A stretch of 6,482 bases of DNA from Spirochaetota bacterium (GTDB lineage Bacteria > Spirochaetota > Spirochaetia > DTKZ01): positions 1-6,482 of the forward strand of contig JAKQWJ010000026.1 in the NCBI GenBank assembly GCA_029562045.1. The letters are read 5' to 3'. Position numbers and translations under genes: made by a program. The stretch's first letter is position 1. Each line of letters begins with the position of its first letter. The notes below the pieces were generated by a model that did not search any database, was not told the origin of the DNA, and saw only the letters and a program-made list of their open reading frames with translations. This document shows, piece by piece, positions 5,049 through 6,482 of the stretch.

Positions 5049-6269
5049 TCAGGACAGGGCCGCGATCCTGTCCATGGCCTGGGAGACCCGGGAGCGGTCG
5101 TTGAAGGCGCTGATCCGGATGTAACCTTCGCCGCAGCGGCCGAAACCGCTCCCCGGAGTGGTGACGACCCGGGCCTCCGTCAGGAGACGGTCGAAGAACT
5201 TCCAGCTGTCGGTCCCGGTTCTGACCCAGATGTAGGGGGAATTGTCCCCTCCGGTGCAGGTGTACCCGGCGGCCGCGAGCCTCTCCCGGATGATCCGGGC
5301 GTTCTCCAGGTAATAATCCACCAGCCCGCGGATCTCCTTCCTGCCTTCGGGGGTGTAGACCGCCGCGGCGGCCCGCTGGACCGGGTAGGAGACACCGTTG
5401 AACTTGGTGGTGTGACGGCGGTTCCACAGGTCGTGCAGCGGGACCGCCTTTCCCGATGCGTCGTAGACATGGCAGCATTTCGGGACCACCGTATAGGCGC
5501 AGCGGGTGCCGGTAAAGCCCGCAGTCTTGGAGAAGCTGCGGAACTCCACCGCCACCTCCCGGGCTCCGGGGATCTCGTAGATGCTGTGAGGGATCTCCGG
5601 GTCCCGGATATAGGCCTCGTAGGCGGCGTCGAAAAGGATGAGAGCCCTGTTCTCCCGGGCGTAGGCGACCCACTCCGCCAGCTGCTCCCGGCGGGCCACA
5701 GCGCCGGTGGGGTTGTTGGGGAAGCAGAGATACACCAGGTCCACCTTTTCCTTCGGAGGGGCGGGGACGAATCCGTTCTCCCGGGTGGAATCCAGATAGA
5801 CCAGGCCTTCGTAGCGGCCCTCCCGGAAGGCTCCGGTGCGGCCCGCCATGACGTTGGAATCCACATAGACCGGGTACACCGGATCGGGCACGGCGATCCG
5901 GATGTCCGGGGCGAAGAGTTCCTGAAAGTTTCCGGTATCGCATTTGGACCCGTCGCTGATGAAAATTTCATCCCCCTCCACCGCCGCGCCCCGGGAACGA
6001 AAATCATGCTCCGCCGCCGCTTCCCGGAGAAAATCGTAACCCTGCTCGGGGCCGTAACCCCGAAAGCTCTTCTCCTCCGCCATCTCGTCCACCGCTCCGT
6101 GAAAGGCCCGGATGCATGAGGGGCTCAAGGGCAGGGTGACATCCCCGATTCCCAGCCGGATGATATCGGAACCGGGGTTTTTTTCCGTGAATTCCCGGAC
6201 TTTTTTCGCAATGGTGGAGAAAAGGTAGGACGAGGCGAGTTTTCCGTAGTTTTCATTGATCCGAATCAT
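5049..6269 (-). CDS. dapL: LL-diaminopimelate aminotransferase
   Basis: DapL is a PLP enzyme that converts tetrahydrodipicolinate directly to LL-2,6-diaminopimelate with glutamate as amino donor. It replaces the succinylase or acetylase branch of lysine and peptidoglycan precursor synthesis. The 406-residue length matches the family (about 405-411). Signatures are the N-terminal INENYGKLASSYLF (4-17), LGIGDVTLPL (39-48), RGYGPEQGYDFLREA (70-84), SDGSKCDTGN (105-114), PVYVDSNVMAGRTG (133-146) and NNPTG (185-189). The catalytic lysine is Lys248 in SFSKTAGFTG (245-254), and Arg385 in YIRISAF is the expected carboxylate-binding arginine. These separate it from ordinary aspartate aminotransferases. 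The start at 6269 follows AAGGAAGG. It has its own promoter and is probably cotranscribed with the ttcA-like gene. All expected active-site residues appear intact. Confidence 0.97.
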   Translation of the reverse strand: MIRINENYGKLASSYLFSTIAKKVREFTEKNPGSDIIRLGIGDVTLPLSPSCIRAFHGAVDEMAEEKSFRGYGPEQGYDFLREAAAEHDFRSRGAAVEGDEIFISDGSKCDTGNFQELFAPDIRIAVPDPVYPVYVDSNVMAGRTGAFREGRYEGLVYLDSTRENGFVPAPPKEKVDLVYLCFPNNPTGAVARREQLAEWVAYARENRALILFDAAYEAYIRDPEIPHSIYEIPGAREVAVEFRSFSKTAGFTGTRCAYTVVPKCCHVYDASGKAVPLHDLWNRRHTTKFNGVSYPVQRAAAAVYTPEGRKEIRGLVDYYLENARIIRERLAAAGYTCTGGDNSPYIWVRTGTDSWKFFDRLLTEARVVTTPGSGFGRCGEGYIRISAFNDRSRVSQAMDRIAALS

Positions 6270-6301
6270 GTGACCTTCCTTGCAGACCGTATTGCGGATG
6301 G

Positions 6302-6330
6302 ATTGTACCGGGAAAGGGGCTCCGGAGCAA
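6302..6330 (-). promoter_or_regulatory. Sigma70-type promoter of dapL-ttcA operon
   Basis: On the minus strand TTGCTC (6325-6330) and TACAAT (6302-6307) are 17 nt apart, and the -10 box matches five of six consensus bases. Transcription would start near 6295, giving a leader of about 26 nt ending in the ribosome-binding site AAGGAAGG. There is no room for a lysine riboswitch. Confidence 0.7.
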
Positions 6331-6342
6331 GAAGCCGGCGCC

Positions 6343-6482
6343 GTGCCCCGGGGAAAAGCCGGCGCAGAGCCGGGGTCGCGCCCCGGGGTAAAGCCGTGAC
6401 TGAGTCGGGGTCGTGCCCCGGGGTAAAGCCGGGGCAGAACCGGGGTCGGGGCAGAGCCGGGGTCGGGGCAGAGCCGGGGTCG
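6343..6482. repeat. GC-rich tandem repeat, 35-nt units grading into 17-nt half-units, cut by window edge
   Basis: Three adjacent 35-nt units occupy 6343-6377, 6378-6412 and 6413-6447. Each is an 18-nt half close to GTGCCCCGGGGTAAAGCC followed by a 17-nt half close to GGGGCAGAGCCGGGGTC. The second half then repeats alone, identically, at 6448-6464 and 6465-6481, and seems to continue beyond the window. The unit nearest the dapL promoter and the middle one carry substitutions, while the outermost copies are identical. Each full unit contains the palindrome CCCCGGGG. Neither 35 nor 17 is a multiple of three, so the array is not coding. The rest of 6270-6342 holds the dapL promoter and leader, plus a short partial copy (GAAGCCGGCGCC, 6331-6342). 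Confidence 0.88.

Noticed and set aside
4149..6119. 656-codon open frame on the plus strand spanning ttcA-like and dapL genes
   Set aside because: It is antisense to two genes with intact catalytic motifs, runs through the small-RNA terminator, and has low-complexity Gly/Asp/Val-rich composition typical of GC-rich shadows.
6343..6482. CRISPR array
   Set aside because: The repeat units abut each other with no unique spacers, and no cas genes are present.

Overview
The window is GC-rich, tightly packed bacterial DNA with five recognisable protein genes, one short-protein candidate and one structured transcript. LL-diaminopimelate aminotransferase, a TtcA-type iron-sulfur tRNA thiolase and an unusually large lipoprotein that binds peptide-type substrates would suit an anaerobic Gram-negative-type lineage such as Synergistota, or less likely Spirochaetota. 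No rRNA or lineage marker is present, so this placement is inference.

Layout. (1) Positions 1-2744, minus strand: a peptide-type ABC importer operon, with the 689-residue lipoprotein first and then a DppB/OppB-like permease that runs off the left edge. A 22-bp GC-rich hairpin without a T-tract lies between them. A sigma70-type promoter sits at 2884-2912, followed by a structured leader of about 130 nt. (2) Positions 2946-3991: a divergent pair, a 119-residue helical hypothetical protein (minus) and a 161-residue TPR protein (plus). Their 200-bp spacer holds overlapping inverted repeats. (3) Positions 3988-4223: a separate plus-strand transcription unit with a near-ideal promoter and terminator. 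Its ~200-nt RNA matches no family I can recognise. It carries an AAGGAGGT ribosome-binding site ahead of a 33-codon GTG ORF. (4) Positions 4257-6269, minus strand: a dapL then ttcA-like operon. (5) Positions 6343-6482: a GC-rich tandem repeat just behind the dapL promoter, with three 35-nt units followed by 17-nt half-units, cut by the window edge.

Functionally, DapL makes LL-diaminopimelate for lysine and peptidoglycan, the TtcA-like protein probably thiolates tRNA, and the ABC operon imports peptides or similar solutes. I see no evidence that these form one system. The most novel item is the short autonomous transcript at 4023-4223; the nested repeat at 6343-6482 and the inverted repeats at 3397-3442 are the next best targets. 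Every promoter proposed here has a 17-nt spacer and a TTG-starting -35 box.
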